Positions 13,569-26,900 of a DNA stretch of 64,000 nucleotides are shown here, piece after piece. The notes beneath the pieces were generated by a model. That model did no database searches and was not told where the DNA came from. It saw only the letters and a list, made by a program, of their open reading frames with translations. Source of the stretch: Megachile rotundata (Eukaryota; Arthropoda; Insecta; Hymenoptera; Megachilidae); NCBI RefSeq assembly GCF_050947335.1, contig NC_134995.1:7044501-7108500 (forward strand), read 5' to 3'. Position numbers and translations under genes: made by a program. How positions within the stretch are numbered: the first letter of the stretch is position 1; each line of letters begins with the position of its first letter.

Positions 13569-14591
13569 ATGTTCATCTTCGCGCCACGTGACAATATGTC
13601 GACGTCTCGTCAGGGATCGACGAGCCGGCGAAATCGATATGCGCGATCCTCGACTACCACCAGCGTCACACAGATGCTCAGCGACTCGTGCTCGAGTCTC
13701 CTGCAGCGACTGACCACCAAGGTACGGGGTACGTCCACGCTGAACGACAACGTTGGTTCCAGCATCAACCTGGCCAACACCAAGTCTCGGATAGAGGACA
13801 AGTACTCAACAATCCTAGACAAGTACTCCAGGAAGAAACGTCACGAACGCGCCGAGCACCCGTCTACGGACTACAGACGCACTCGTGAGCGGGACCACAG
13901 CTACTTCCGGCGGGAAGACAGCCCGTTCGTGCGTGACGAGAAGACTCTGGAGCCCTCGATGACTCGCACGGTGGTCAAGAGTCCCACCAGCGTGTTGCTG
14001 TCCGAGAAAGCGTACCCCTACGTTAAGTCCTCTGCCGTGAAGGACTTCAAGCGCGAGAAGACACCCGGCTATCATCGGACCGACAGACACGGCCTTGCGA
14101 ACTCCGAGACCTATCGCAGGTACGGCAGACACAAGTCTGGCCATGCGGAAACTCGTACTCGGAAGGTTAGACCGTACAGAAACGGCAAGAGCGAGCAACT
14201 GGAGAGCTCGTCGACGGCGCTGAGACTTGCACGACCCATGAAGCTAACCACCAAAGAGACGAACGACGATGTCGACCCTGATAAGACGCCGACCGGTAGC
14301 GTGATCAGGGATACCAACGTGGTACAGAATGCTGACTCGGAGGACTCTGATCCCGCGATCTCGGAGAGGGCCGCGAAACGGAAGGAGATACAGAGTCTGA
14401 TCCTGAAGTACGCCGCCATGGAGGAGACGTACAGTCAGCTGGCCGCCGGTGGCCAGGTGAAGATGCGGCCCAGCACCACGGACATTATCGCCAGCAAGTA
14501 TAGGAAAGGCAGCCAGCAAGGCGAGCGTAAAGACGCGTCGAAGAACGCGCCGAGTGTCGTTAACAACTCGGACACGATCCACCACGCGATT
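13569..14591 (+). CDS. Doa: Long N-terminal exon, probably of a large Doa isoform
   Basis: A long open exon of 341 codons runs from ATG 13569 (a second Met lies at 13596) to the donor GTAAGT at 14592, ending in phase 0. It is the longest non-repetitive open frame in the window and has coding-like codon use. The product is hydrophilic, rich in Arg, Lys, Ser and Thr, with an early Ser/Leu segment (MLSDSCSSLLQRLTTKVRG), many Tyr-Arg/Lys stretches, and a likely helix near codons 265-290 (AAKRKEIQSLILKYAAMEE). It lies between the RS exon and the kinase exons on the same strand. Drosophila Doa is known to have several promoters and long isoforms with their own N-termini. A separate nested gene is the alternative. 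Read-through past the donor adds only a short unrelated tail. Confidence 0.55.
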
Positions 14592-17500
14592 GTAAGTTGT
14601 CGAACCGCGCGCAATAATGCCTTCCTGTCGCCTGTGAACGCCAACGAGTGTTGTTTCGTTGAGCAGAGCGTGCCCGTTGCTGCTGCTGTTGTTGCTGAAA
14701 CCCTTGCCTACTCCTCACGCGTGCCTGGTTTTGCGTCCGCTCGTTAACTGTCCTCTGTCTCACCTGGCTGACCGTGGCCGTGCCTCTTGCCGCGTACCAG
14801 AATTAATCATCAAGATGTGTTTGTTTGTATGGAGTCCAATGTGGACACCTTGGATTTTGTGTCTTGAACGCTGGGGATGATTCATGCGTACCCGAGAGTT
14901 CAGGTTTTTTAGTGCTGGGAACGTGTTTCCCAAGGTGTAGGGGAGATATGCAGTGCTTCGAAGGATGTTCGGTTTCATAAACATTTGGAGGGAAACACTT
15001 TGGGGTTTGATACACGATGGTGAGTTGTAGATAACTTAGAAGTTGCTGAGTTGAATTATGTATCGAACGCAGAGATTTTGCCATGTTTTTGTGTATGATG
15101 GGAGACATTGTAGGACTCGCTGGAAAAATGGCGATGTAAGGCTGGAAATTGCTTGTATTTGTGGTTGATACGTTTTGAGATCTAGAATTTTGCAGATTGT
15201 CTAGGAATTTTCAAACTTGGGAATTTCTAAATTTGCAAATTTAGGAATTTAGGAATTTAAGATGGGGGTTGTGTGATATGAGAATTTAGAGATTTGTAGT
15301 TTTGTAAATTTGAGAGTTGGGGATTTAAGAATTTAGAAATTTCGAGGTAAACATCTAGGGATTTAGGAATACAAGAAGTTGAAGATTTGAGGGATTAGTT
15401 TGGGACTTCAGAGATTACAGATTTAGGTATTGAGAAATTTCAAGTGCCACCTTTTTACATTTTTTTGCTCTCTTAGCCCTTTCAGGGTCCTATAGCGAGA
15501 CTACTCTATAATATGCACAAGTTATAAACTAATTTATACTTGATACAATGTTTTTAATTCAAATATTTGACCACACAAAAATGGTTCTAATAAAAAATCA
15601 GTATTCATACACACAGTCTTCAATATCAATAATTTTAATCAATTCATCAAATCTATCAATATGAATAAATTAATAATAACCATTAGATTAATTCAATTAA
15701 AATATACAACATGAAATACATATTTTATCAACCACTTTTACATAAATTACGACAATGAAGTTAATACATATTATTCTTTTTTTATAAATCAATTAATATC
15801 AACATAATAAACCAAACAAATGTATAATGGAAACTTTTGCATACTCCCAAGTACATAAAAACAATTCTGTAAATAATAAGCGAATTTCTGATAAATAATA
15901 AATTGCAGAAAACACGCGTTACTGATGCCGAACATCTTTCAAAACACTGCGCTATTATATCTTTTAATAAAGTATAAATATACCGATTTGAAGACCAATC
16001 TAAAATAATCGCACGTTGGCCCAGTGTCAAAGATCCGTTGAACGAGCAATTATTCACGCAGTATCGTTTATTTAGTTTACCAACAACGATACCGGACATC
16101 TTTCGAGGCGCCATTGTAACACGAGAGTTTCGTACCCATATTTAAAATTAATTTCTTCCGTTGTTTTCTTTACTAAAAAAATTCATTGAAGCCAATTGAA
16201 AGAGTACCGTGGTCCTGTCCTTTTTTCTCCCACGAACTGTCCTGTTTAAATTCGTTCGAACGAAATCGATCACGAAACATCAGATCGTTTCGCGTTGATA
16301 AAAAAAAGGTAGGCTCGAAGTGTCGATCGATGCCGCGCTGTTCGGATGCGTCACGACGATCTATCAATCGATCGGTCGTCGTGAAGCGTCCACCTGGCGC
16401 AATCACGTAAGTACTTGAAGTTTCTGCAAACGGTTGACAATTAACAAAACACAGAGAAAAAAAATAACCTCTCCGAGCGTGTTAGAGAACTAGTAATACA
16501 TAACGAACACTCTCGAAAGAAGCTGTCCGATTGTATTTTTCCAGCGATCGATTTTCCGCTGAAAATTGTTCAGGTTTGCACGTGACAAACGCGTCATTCA
16601 CATACACGCGTATCGATGTTTAAATGTCTGACATGGGACGGTTTCTTCGAGACAGTACGAAGCTAATTTTAACATGAGTATACGTCTCTGCAATAAAAAG
16701 TAACGGGTCTAGGAAAAAGAGAACAGTAAATAACCGAAAAACATGCAAATGAGGTTAAGAATACGAGAGATAACGCTAATATATAATAATCGTAATTGTA
16801 CATATATATATAAAAAAAAAGATCTGAAAAAAAAAAGAATGTTCGCTTTGTGCCGATGGTAAAATTCGTAACCGCAACTTTCTGACTTGGCAAACCATTT
16901 TGCCCTCTCCCCTTTCTCTCTGATTGTTGGGTTACCATCTCCGTTGTAATGGAATGGAATGGAATGGAATTGGATATGGCACACGGATTGGTCACTATGG
17001 TCGACTGGGCGCTCGGATCGGGTGGTTCTCTCTCTCTCGATGATGATGATGACCGATGACCGATGATGATGATGTATCCCCCCACTTCCTCCCCACCGAC
17101 ACAATCGTACGTTCGTCCGTGCTTACACACGTCCTCTCTACCGCGTGTTACACGGGTCTCCGCCCTCGTGGTGGTGGTGGATGATGGATGACGGTGTGTT
17201 GGCGATCGGTTGACTCGACGGCCCTGGATGATGTGGACCCACCTGTTTCACCACGACCCAATGGATCACGGCTGACGACGACATCGCTACTCTCGGTGGT
17301 CATCGCAACGACGCGAACGCTTGTCTCTGTCTGGTGAATCGACCGACGACCTACGGTGGGGAACGTTCTCTGGTCGGGGTCTCCATCGTGATACCAAAAC
17401 ACACGGGGGAACCGATCGTCGGACCACCAAACTCTCGGTGCGCTACCAACACTGATTGGGGCTCCTCTCTTGGTACGCGCCGCTGTTACCGATTTCCGCC

Positions 17501-19718
17501 GGCCCATATCTAGAGCCCACGACCGCCCTCCGTCGAGGACGACGAAGACGGCCACCTTGTTTACCAATCCGGCGACATCCTGGCAAATAGATGTTCGTGA
17601 ATACGTGAATACACTCATTGTAGTATATTTAAGCAAGCCTCAGATCGATTGGTCGATCGATCGATCGGATCGGTTACCCACGGTATCTGCCCATCGTCTC
17701 TCTTTGCCTCTGCTCACCCTTTGCCCCGCATTTTTCACTCTCTCTCTCTTCCTCTCCTCTTTCTCTCTTTTAGCACCTTTCTTTCTTTCTTCACCTGTAT
17801 CTAGTTGGAGCTTTCATATTTATCTAGTTTGATACCTTCAGAATATCTGTCCTATTCTACATTATGTTTCTCATTTGTTTTAGATAAAGTAGATCATTCT
17901 TCTACTCGAAGCAGTGGTTGAAAACGGTTGAGCGGAAATAGCGGTTTCTAGCTGGAATGATCGAAATTATTATTGGAAACGTGTGATGTTCGAACACAGT
18001 TTCAGGAATCTGTTATTGAAATAATATTCCAGGACATACTGTTTCAAGAAACGGATATCAGAACTGGTGAAATTTTCAAGAACTTTAGTTTGGACCAAAT
18101 AATAGAACTGCGAGGAATATAAAATTTTAACAATCAAATTTGCTGAATCAAAATAAATAGAACTGTGGAAATAATGTTCAAGAGCCAAGACCGAGATCTT
18201 CTTTTGAAATCATGTTCAAGAACACGTAGTTTCAAAAGAGAACACGGTATCATAAAATTCGTAAAATGTTATTTAAGAATTATTATGTTTGATGGAGCAA
18301 AACATTAAAATAATATACAAGAACATCGTCGTTATAATTATAGAAATGATAAAGATTTTTTTGGACCAAGACAGAGATCATATCTATGATAAGGTTTAAG
18401 AACATAGTTTCTAAAACTATAACAAACATCATAATTTCAACAGATTTAGTTCTTGAGACTGCATGTTCTTGAGCCTTATCTCAAACTGTTGAATCAAAAC
18501 TACTGTCATAATTATTAAAATGATGTTCAAGTACATGCAGTTTGAAGAATTAAATTTAACATTTATGATATTTGCGCAGTTGGTTCTTGAATATTATTTC
18601 AAATAGTGTTCGAGGATATATAGTTTTATGGACCAGTACCAATATACCTATTGAAATAATGTTCAGAGGACAGTCACAACCAAATGAACATAATTGTTAC
18701 AATATAGTTCAAGAATTCTGATATAACTGTTAAAACAATGTCCACATACTAATTCAAAAACAACCGCTCTCGTAATCGTTTTCAATCTCTGTTAATCCTC
18801 TTCAAATCAGAAAACCGAAATATTTCTCAACATTGTGCAATACTGTGCACCTACTTCTCCATCAACAGTGTCATTAAAAAACTCTTTACCTTTAAACAAA
18901 CTCCATTAACAGCTAACTTTCAAAATTTGATTTTAGAGATAACTTCCTCTCTGTACGAAACTTGGACTGCTTTCTTCTTCACACGAAGTCCAAGTTCCTA
19001 ACTCTTGTCTAGTTTCTCTTGATCCAGAAACGTCCCATGATACTCCTACTATCATCGAGAATGAAAGCAAAAATAGAGAGACAGAGAGACGAAGGAAGCA
19101 GCAGAGACAAAGAGAGACTACGCTTGCGCTATTTCCTCGATACGTCTTCTTCGGGATGACGTGCTCCTCTCTGTTCAAACGGGCACACGAGGACATTCGA
19201 CATTCGCTCTCATTAATCCTGATGGTTCTTTTTGTTCATTGTTTGAGAATGTTATTAGAAATTCAACCGTGTCAAGGATCATGCCACGGGACTTGATTGT
19301 CAATGTTTCATGTCCTCCGATCGCCGATTTTACGGTTAGGGTACCTCGGCCTTTAGGAGAGCAGCAGTTCCGATCGATAACAGAGCTCTAACGATACCGT
19401 TTTTTTCACTTGAATCATACATCCGTTCACAACGTACGGCGTATTGAACACGACCGACTAAACGTCCATCTTGAAGCACGTCCATGTTGCTCCTTCTTCG
19501 GGAGACTTCATTTTGTAGTCCTGGATTATTTAGTTGAGTTACAAATTTGTACGGACAATTTGATCGGACGGATCAGGTGAAGTTCATTAGTTCAGTATTT
19601 CATTGTTTGCTTCACCTGGTCAACCATGAAGAGTTTCTGATGCAGCAACATGGACGATCTTCGGTGTACGCGAGGTCTTCGCTCCACCCGGACACTTATC
19701 TATCTTTTTACGTTGCAG
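14592..19718. other. Intron with microsatellites
   Basis: Presumed Doa intron. It contains a (GGAAT)n run near 16,950-16,970, a GAT run at about 17,040-17,073 and GATCGATC runs near 17,645. A good donor (AATCAC/GTAAGT at 16,407) follows a short open frame from ATG 16,330, which could mark another first exon. An exon for the conserved 'GHLIY..GD..RY' segment that precedes the kinase domain in Doa/CLK should lie here, but I could not find it. Confidence 0.4.
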
Positions 19719-22240
19719 ATAAAGTACTGGCCACCCTAGGAGAGGGTACTTTTGGAAAAGTTGTCAAGGTTAAGGACTTGCAAATGTAAGTGGCAGCTCA
19801 CGTAACTACTACGTAGGTAATTCTACCTCGAGTCTGCGGCGCTCTCACTTTTTTTCTACCCCCATGCTTCACACCTCTCGTTGTCCACGTTTCCTCGCAC
19901 CATCTTGCTCTTTCTCTGTCTCTCTGCCTTTCTATCCAACCGAAGACACAACACGATATCCCGAGTCATAGCAGGGTCAGAAATAGCCGTGCCGCACTGT
20001 CACAAAATGACGCGCAAGTAGTCGCAATAATAGGATGGCCTTGCACTTTGTTTTACTGGCCAGCCAGGCATCCTCGACGAGCGTCTCGGGCAAATTAAAT
20101 CCACGCAAAATATCGCGCTCGAAATCGAACGACCGGAGAGACATCTCCGTCGTTTCCTCTTCGGTTTAAAGAGAAATAGCGCCCCGCTTGGTACGCTCGC
20201 ATCCTAACGTTGACACACGATGCTTCCCGCCATGTGGAATTGTCGAACTTGGCCGTCCCCTGGACGCGCAACAACGTATGCTAATAACAGTATAATGACG
20301 TTTGCAGGGATCACGTGATGGCTCTGAAAATCATCAAGAACGTAGAAAAGTATAGGGAAGCAGCGAAGCTCGAAATAAACGCCTTAGAGAAAATTGCGAC
20401 CAAGGATCCGGAAGGCCAACAGTTAGTATTCGTCACTGCCATTTTGTGGAATATGCTATCCAGTTTCATTATTGGAATCATGTATGATAGTGATGGGCTA
20501 ATTAAGTGGCAGAAGAATTCGCAAGCATCAGTTTGCATGTCATTTGATCAAGTGTGCGAGAGAGAACTCGCCATGATTCAATTCTACGCGATGCAATTTG
20601 ACCCGACTAAATTCGACGCAGTTCTGCTTAATGTAATTTAACTGTGATTCAATTCGTCCTGATTTAATTTAGCATTATTCAATTCACCAAATTTGAACTC
20701 TACGTAACTCAACTTGACATTTGATCCGATTCGACTTTTAATTGCTGTAATCCATAAGTACTGCAATTACTGTTTATCAGTACCACTATCTGTATTTAAT
20801 AGACCATCACTGTACTCTATAATGTCAAACTTCATCCACCTAACACTTTATTATATTTCAGCTTGTGCGTGAAGATGCTCGACTGGTTCAATTATCACGG
20901 GCACATGTGCATCGCCTTCGAAATGCTAGGCCTTAGCGTGTTTGATTTCTTGGTACGTAATTCATACGTGGAGCAACAAATTCACAAATCCACATACAAC
21001 ACTACAACTGTTGGACATTTGCAGAGAGATAACAACTACCAACCTTATCCACTGGAACACGTGAGGCACATTGGGTATCAGTTGTGTTACGCCGTCAAAT
21101 TCCTACACGACAACAAACTCACGCACACAGATCTGAAACCCGAAAATATATTATTCGTAGATTCCGATTACGAGAGCATATATAACAACAAAAAGGTGAG
21201 GCACGATGAGCTTGTTCGTGTGTAAATCATACTTATTGTTCATCCGATAATTTTATGCAAGATACACAATTAAGTATTATGCTCTGAAGTGTTTCAAAGA
21301 AGTTTCTTCTATTTAAGCGAAAGGATATTAGGCGCGTGAAACGAACGGACATAAGGCTGATCGATTTCGGCAGTGCCACGTTCGACCACGAGCATCACAG
21401 TACGATCGTTAGCACAAGACATTACAGGGCACCCGAAGTAATTTTAGGTAAGTTATATTGCGTATGACGTGTTATATTGCGACATTCGATCCACTGATTC
21501 ATTATGTTTGTATAGAATTAGGATGGTCACAGCCTTGTGACGTGTGGTCGATTGGCTGCATCCTCTTCGAACTGTACCTGGGTATTACTCTGTTTCAAAC
21601 ACACGACAACCGCGAGCACTTAGCAATGATGGAGCGTATACTTGGCACGATTCCACATCGTATGGCTCGCAAGACTAAGACTAAGTATTTCTATCACGGG
21701 AAATTGGACTGGGATGAAAAGAGTTCGGCCGGCCGATACGTGCGTGACAATTGTAAACCTTTACACGTAAGTAATCGTTGCAAACGATCACATTATATAA
21801 CCGCTTAAAGACACATTTGTATTTCATATATCTACTTTATATTTGAGCTCTTATAGCTGACGAAATGTTTGAATTAAACTTTTTAGAGAAAGTTAAGTGC
21901 CTATGCTATAAAAGAATAATTCATATATGTGTTAGAATCAGAGGCGTATATGTTAATTCCTAGATTACCATACTTCTAGACTTATACCTCCAGTAATTAA
22001 TGTAATTTTTTTTCTGTTTTTATATAGCGTTGTATGTTATCGGACGATGAGGAGCATCGGCAGTTATTCGACCTCATTCAGAAAATGTTAGAATACGAAC
22101 CTTCTCAGAGGATAGTACTAAAGGACGCATTGGCACATCCCTTCTTCGACGCGTTACCAGCACATCAAAGATTGCCGGACCTACGTGCAGCTGGTGATTC
22201 TCAACAATCTCACGAGCGATCGCATTCTCTTTCTCGATGA
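19719..22240 (+). CDS. Doa: Doa LAMMER (CLK-type) protein kinase, catalytic exons
   Basis: Dual-specificity CLK-family kinase that phosphorylates SR splicing factors. The exons are 19719-19785, 20308-20421, 20862-20952, 21025-21195, 21318-21447, 21516-21766 and 22028-22240; all have GT-AG borders and join in frame to 345 codons. Visible motifs, in order: glycine loop LGEGTFGKVV, VAIK-type lysine in MALKIIKNVEKY, catalytic loop HTDLKPEN, DFGSATF, TRHYRAPEVI, and the diagnostic LAMMER motif in EHLAMMERILG. The C-terminus ends HERSHSLSR, as in Drosophila Doa. The first exon begins with the last two bases of a codon (probably Tyr), so one upstream exon is missing from this model. The acceptor at 19718 has a strong pyrimidine tract. 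The open frame running back to 19547 reads through that acceptor and is not taken as coding. Confidence 0.93.
20953..21024 (+). other. Doa: 72-nt in-frame mini-intron in the Doa kinase domain
   Basis: GTACGT at 20953 and TTTGCAG at 21018-21024 bound a 72-nt intron. Removing it joins FDFL to RDNNYQPYPLEHVRH, the conserved CLK order. The intron is a multiple of three with no stop, so retention would insert 24 residues just after FDFL. Confidence 0.85.
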
Positions 22241-23620
22241 AGCTAGGAAAGGGACCGACTTCCATACTGGACAGACACTCCACTATCAACGACACTACTG
22301 CCCTACGTAACGATTCTGATATCCTTGAGCCTCACAAGACTGCGTCTTTTGCGTGGTAACAAAATTCGATGACGTCGACGCGAATTATAACGAGATAAAA
22401 TTGAAGTGAAACGATTGAAATAAAGAGGCTCGAAATTTTTAGTAGGAAATGTTAATTAAATCGAATGACAACGACACCGGTGATGTCGATTAAATCGCAA
22501 GTAATCGTATTGTTTATCGATAAACGTAAAATAAAGAATGAAAAAAGCAGTAGTGCAATGGTGCTGTGGAACTTGGACTTAACAAAATATGTCGTGGCGG
22601 ATGATACCTACATCTCCGAATCAGGATATAAGAGAAATCATCGATACTCTCGTCTCGTCGTTTAAAGACGACGAAATTGGTAGACGGCCAAACTATACTT
22701 GACATAGTCCTTGTTACTGGCATGCAAAACGTGCCAGTGTGTCTGCTCAGTGTAGCGTAACAGAGTCCCATCATTGTAAACATTTTCTAAACGCTCTTCT
22801 GTACATTTTATCCTTTTAATTTTATTACGATGTTATCATGCAACAAAGTTTGGAGTAAAGGAAGAGGTCGCAGTTTATACTCTGTTTGTTATAGATTGAT
22901 GACCATGGCGTGTTTAATAGTAAGAATCAGACTTAGCGAGTAAGACAAGTAAATATTATTGCGTACGTGTTGACATTAATTAAGATTAACAATGGGGAGA
23001 AAGTGAGAGCGAGAAAGGGAGGGAGTGCGTGTGAGGAATTCAATGGACGTCAGTTTGATCGTCGTGAAGTACACGTGTTAACGTTGTCGGAAAACCATAA
23101 TACGTATGTGGTTATTTTTAGAAAAAATGCTAACATGTTTTGTTTTCCGAAACTCTGGAGGAAGATAATGCGAAGCTGTTTCTTTTTTTTTTCTTTTTTT
23201 AGTTCGGCGTAGAACTGAATTTCGTTGTATTGTCTCACGAGGTCGCAGACAATCACGTGTGCTTTCAGTTTCATCAGCAATCTACGAGATGAATAGAAAG
23301 AAAGTGTGAGACGAATTTGAATTTCTGAGTAACCAATACACATGGGTTCACGCGTGTATTGCCTGTATCTGTGAAAAGTGCGAGCTTACGTACATAAAGG
23401 ACGTCTCTGCTTTTTACTTCGTTCAATAGAGAAACACCTTTAAATTATAAAAACTCCATCACTTATGTGCGTCTTGTTTGTCCTTTTTCGGTTCTTATTA
23501 AATATACCAACGCGACGAAAGTTTAAAAAAATGTCTGGCTGCTCGTGCAAAGAAAAAAAATGTGTCCTGAGCACTGTGAGGAATGCTGTTTCGAGTAGCA
23601 ATAAACACATTTCTTTCAAA
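22241..23620 (+). other. Doa: Doa 3' UTR and downstream
   Basis: No coding signal after the TGA at 22240. AATAAA occurs at about 22418 and 22529 and at 23600-23605, giving possible short and long 3' ends. A T-rich run lies at 23180-23200. Confidence 0.55.
23600..23605 (+). promoter_or_regulatory. Polyadenylation signal (distal Doa)
   Basis: Canonical AATAAA on the + strand, 32 bp from the opposing signal of Men. Its use is inferred. Confidence 0.4.
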
Positions 23621-23636
23621 TAATCATTTGAAAATG

Positions 23637-23642
23637 TTTATT
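23637..23642 (-). promoter_or_regulatory. Polyadenylation signal of Men
   Basis: AATAAA on the - strand about 320 bp past the Men stop codon. It faces the distal Doa signal. Confidence 0.45.
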
Positions 23643-23962
23643 CGTTGAATCATTCATTAAACTTATCATACCCAATAATTTAAAACGGTCGGTAGTGATA
23701 AATTTATACAGTTCGAAATTAAATCGTGTTCCTGGTCGAATTAGATATCTATACACTCATATACACGGACACTCATGCTAATTATTCACATTCGTACAAA
23801 GATTTAAAATAGTTATATGGAGACCTGCTCAACGGACTTTTACGATACCATGCCAAATAAGAAAAAAAGGTAAGTAAACGCGGGTCGCGTACATATTCAT
23901 ACGCGACATCATATTCGCGTTTTATCAAAGCTTTGCTTGTAAAGATGATAGTATAAAACAAT

Positions 23963-26900
23963 TTATGCTTTAGGCCACTGATAAACTGGAGGTACTGATG
24001 GTGTGTAACAGGGATCATATAGTTGGTCTTTAATGAATTGCTTGTAATCCTTAGGCTCTGGATGAACTGTTGCAAGACCTAAACAAAAAGAAGTAAACGT
24101 TTATATTATACAATAATTGATTAGAGCGACAACTGTGCACACTGAAATACTTGATATCATTTTCAGAAAACATTTTCTTACATTTTTTATAACCGTATTT
24201 CATGACTGCCGTGGCTATCGTTAACGAGCACTTCTGGATGTCTTGTAATGGTGGATACAGGTTTCCACTCTCTAGATCTTCTTCGGAAACCATTTCAGCT
24301 AATGTTTCAGCAGCAATGAGGAATGTCTCTTCCGGAATTGTTTTCATACCACTACATATTACACCCAACGCTACTCCAGGGAAAATATAACTGTTGTTTC
24401 CTTGACCAGGAGTGAAAGTTTTGCCTTCATACGTTACTGGATCGAACGGTGATCCACTAGCGAATATACATTTTCCCTAGAAATATAAAAATGATCAAAT
24501 TTTAATATCTCTTAGTCAATCAGTAGACTACCGATACACTTTAGTATAGTACTTGAGTAATCCTCAGGAGTACAACTCCCTATTTTAAAAGTTTTACACA
24601 TACCTTTGTAGCAACATAAGCTTGTTCGGCAGTACATTCTGCCTTACTCGTTGGATTGCTGAGAGCAAAGATTACAGGTCTTTCATTGTTCTTTGCCATT
24701 TCTTCCAGTATTTCAGTGGTAAAAGCACCGCCAACTGCAGCAGCACCGATAAGAACCGTAGGTTTCGCGATTTTTACCACCTCCAACAAAGTGTTAATTG
24801 GCTTATGATCTCGAGCGAACTCCAATTTGTGCTCCGTTAGTCCACCACTTGGACGATTCTTGACTATTAAACCTTTCGAATCAACCATCCAGATTTTTTT
24901 CCTAGCTTCCTCCTGGTTAACACCTTCCTCCTCCATGGCCATGACGCACAAATTTGCGATACCTAAGGAAGCCTAGAGAAAACCAATTCAATTATAATTG
25001 ACTGTAACAAATATTGTATGTGGACTAGATTATTAATTTACCTCTCCAGCTCCTTGAAAGACGATTACATTATCTGACAACTTTGTATGCGTAACTCGAA
25101 GAGATGCCACTAAACCGGCAACAGCGACAGAAGCGGTTCCTTGGATATCATCATTGAAAGTACAATATTGATTCTGATATTTAATAAGAAGGTTGAACGC
25201 ATTAGTGTTTCCGAAATCTTCAAACTGTATCAAAACATTCTGTCCATATCTTCTGACGGCCGCAGTCATGAATTCTTCCAGGAACTCATCATATTCTTTA
25301 CCAGTGACGCGTTTATGTTTATGGCCGATGTACAGTGGATCATCCAACAAGGACTGAAAAATGATATCATATTTTAGAATATATTCAAGACTAATGTTTG
25401 ATGATTTAAAATTAATCATACCTGAGTATTAGTACCAACGTCCAGAGTGATAGGCAAACATTGTTGTGGTTTGATACCAGCCAGTGCAGTGTACAAGGAC
25501 AATTTGCCAACAGGGATTCCCATTCCATAAGCACCCAGATCACCAAGTCCAAGAATTCTCTCACCATCAGTGACAACTATAGCTCGTACATCGTGTTCAG
25601 GCCAGTTTTTCAGGATATCGTACACGTAACCTTTGTCGTGTATACTTATAAACAAACCACGGGGTCTTCTGTAGATTAGGCCAAACTTCTGACAAGCTAG
25701 ACCCACTGTTGGTGTGTATACCAGAGGCATCATTTTTGCTACATCCTCACCCAACAGGCGGTAGAAGAGCTTTTCGTTTCTGTCCTGTAATGTGCATGAA
25801 ATTAATGAAATGGGTTACTTTAAATTATTAGATTTGAAAATTTAGATTCCTTAAAATTATCAGAGCCAATTGAAACACTTCAGGTATTTAATTTATTAAA
25901 TGAAACTTGTGAAAGAATATAAGAAAAATTGAGTTTATGTGATGTATCATACCAGCAAGCCAATGAGATAGATGTATTTTGAGAGGTCATCTTGATAGCG
26001 ATCCAGATTTAGTTTACATTGTTCCAGTTGCTCTTCCTGAGTTTTCACCACTGGTGGTAGAAGTCCATGAATACCCAACACTTGCCTTTCTTCAAGGCTA
26101 AATGCTAGACCCTGAAATAAAATATTCCCTTTAATGTAACAAGAAAAGTTTTGTCAAGTAATAATTGTATAACAGATTATAGAAATTGTAATTATAACTT
26201 AAATATCAAATAATTCATAAGTGAATTATTAGTATAAATTAATACTATAAGTATATACTTTACAATTAATATTTTTGACTGTAAAACTACAGTTTATGAA
26301 AATTGGTGAATAAAAAATAATTGTATATAAATGTTGATTAGGGTACTTGTTGCTAAGAAGTGGAATTATTTCCTTCAACAAAAAAAAACTAAATCAATAT
26401 ATTTATTCAGTGACATATGAATGCAACAAATAACCATGAATCATGCCAAGACCTTGACAAGAATTATTTGATTGCTCTCTGAATTGGGTTAACGAGAGAA
26501 TTCCTGTGCTGGTGAACGTGAGTGAAAGGCGATCAGCTGTTTATAAGTATGACAATTAGTTTCTTAAGGATATAACTTTCAAAGAATATATGTACGCATT
26601 CTTAAAGGAAATCGGAATGAAATACAAAATTTTTAAAAAGAGTACAATGAACTCTCATACAAGTGCATAAAACAAAAAATAAAAACTGATACAGTAAATA
26701 ACTCGGAATTTATAATTTCCGAGTTGTTAGCATAAAAAGCTTTATGTTTATGCTTTTTATTGATACTGTGCTAAAAATAAGTTATCAAGTTAAAACATGA
26801 GGGAACAACTTTATTTATGCAATGTCTGTACAATCTTGCATGCTTCAAAACATATAAACTTGTTTTCTTCAAAATTGTATTATTTCATTAAATGAGCGAT

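Noticed and set aside
12837..13569. Minus-strand frames of 129 and 147 aa
   Set aside because: They lie opposite the presumed 5' UTR of the 13,569 exon; Arg/Ser-rich low-complexity reading with no splice context.
19547..19718. Open frame running into the Doa kinase exon from upstream
   Set aside because: A strong acceptor (TATCTTTTTACGTTGCAG) ends at 19,718 and the upstream residues do not resemble the conserved Doa segment.
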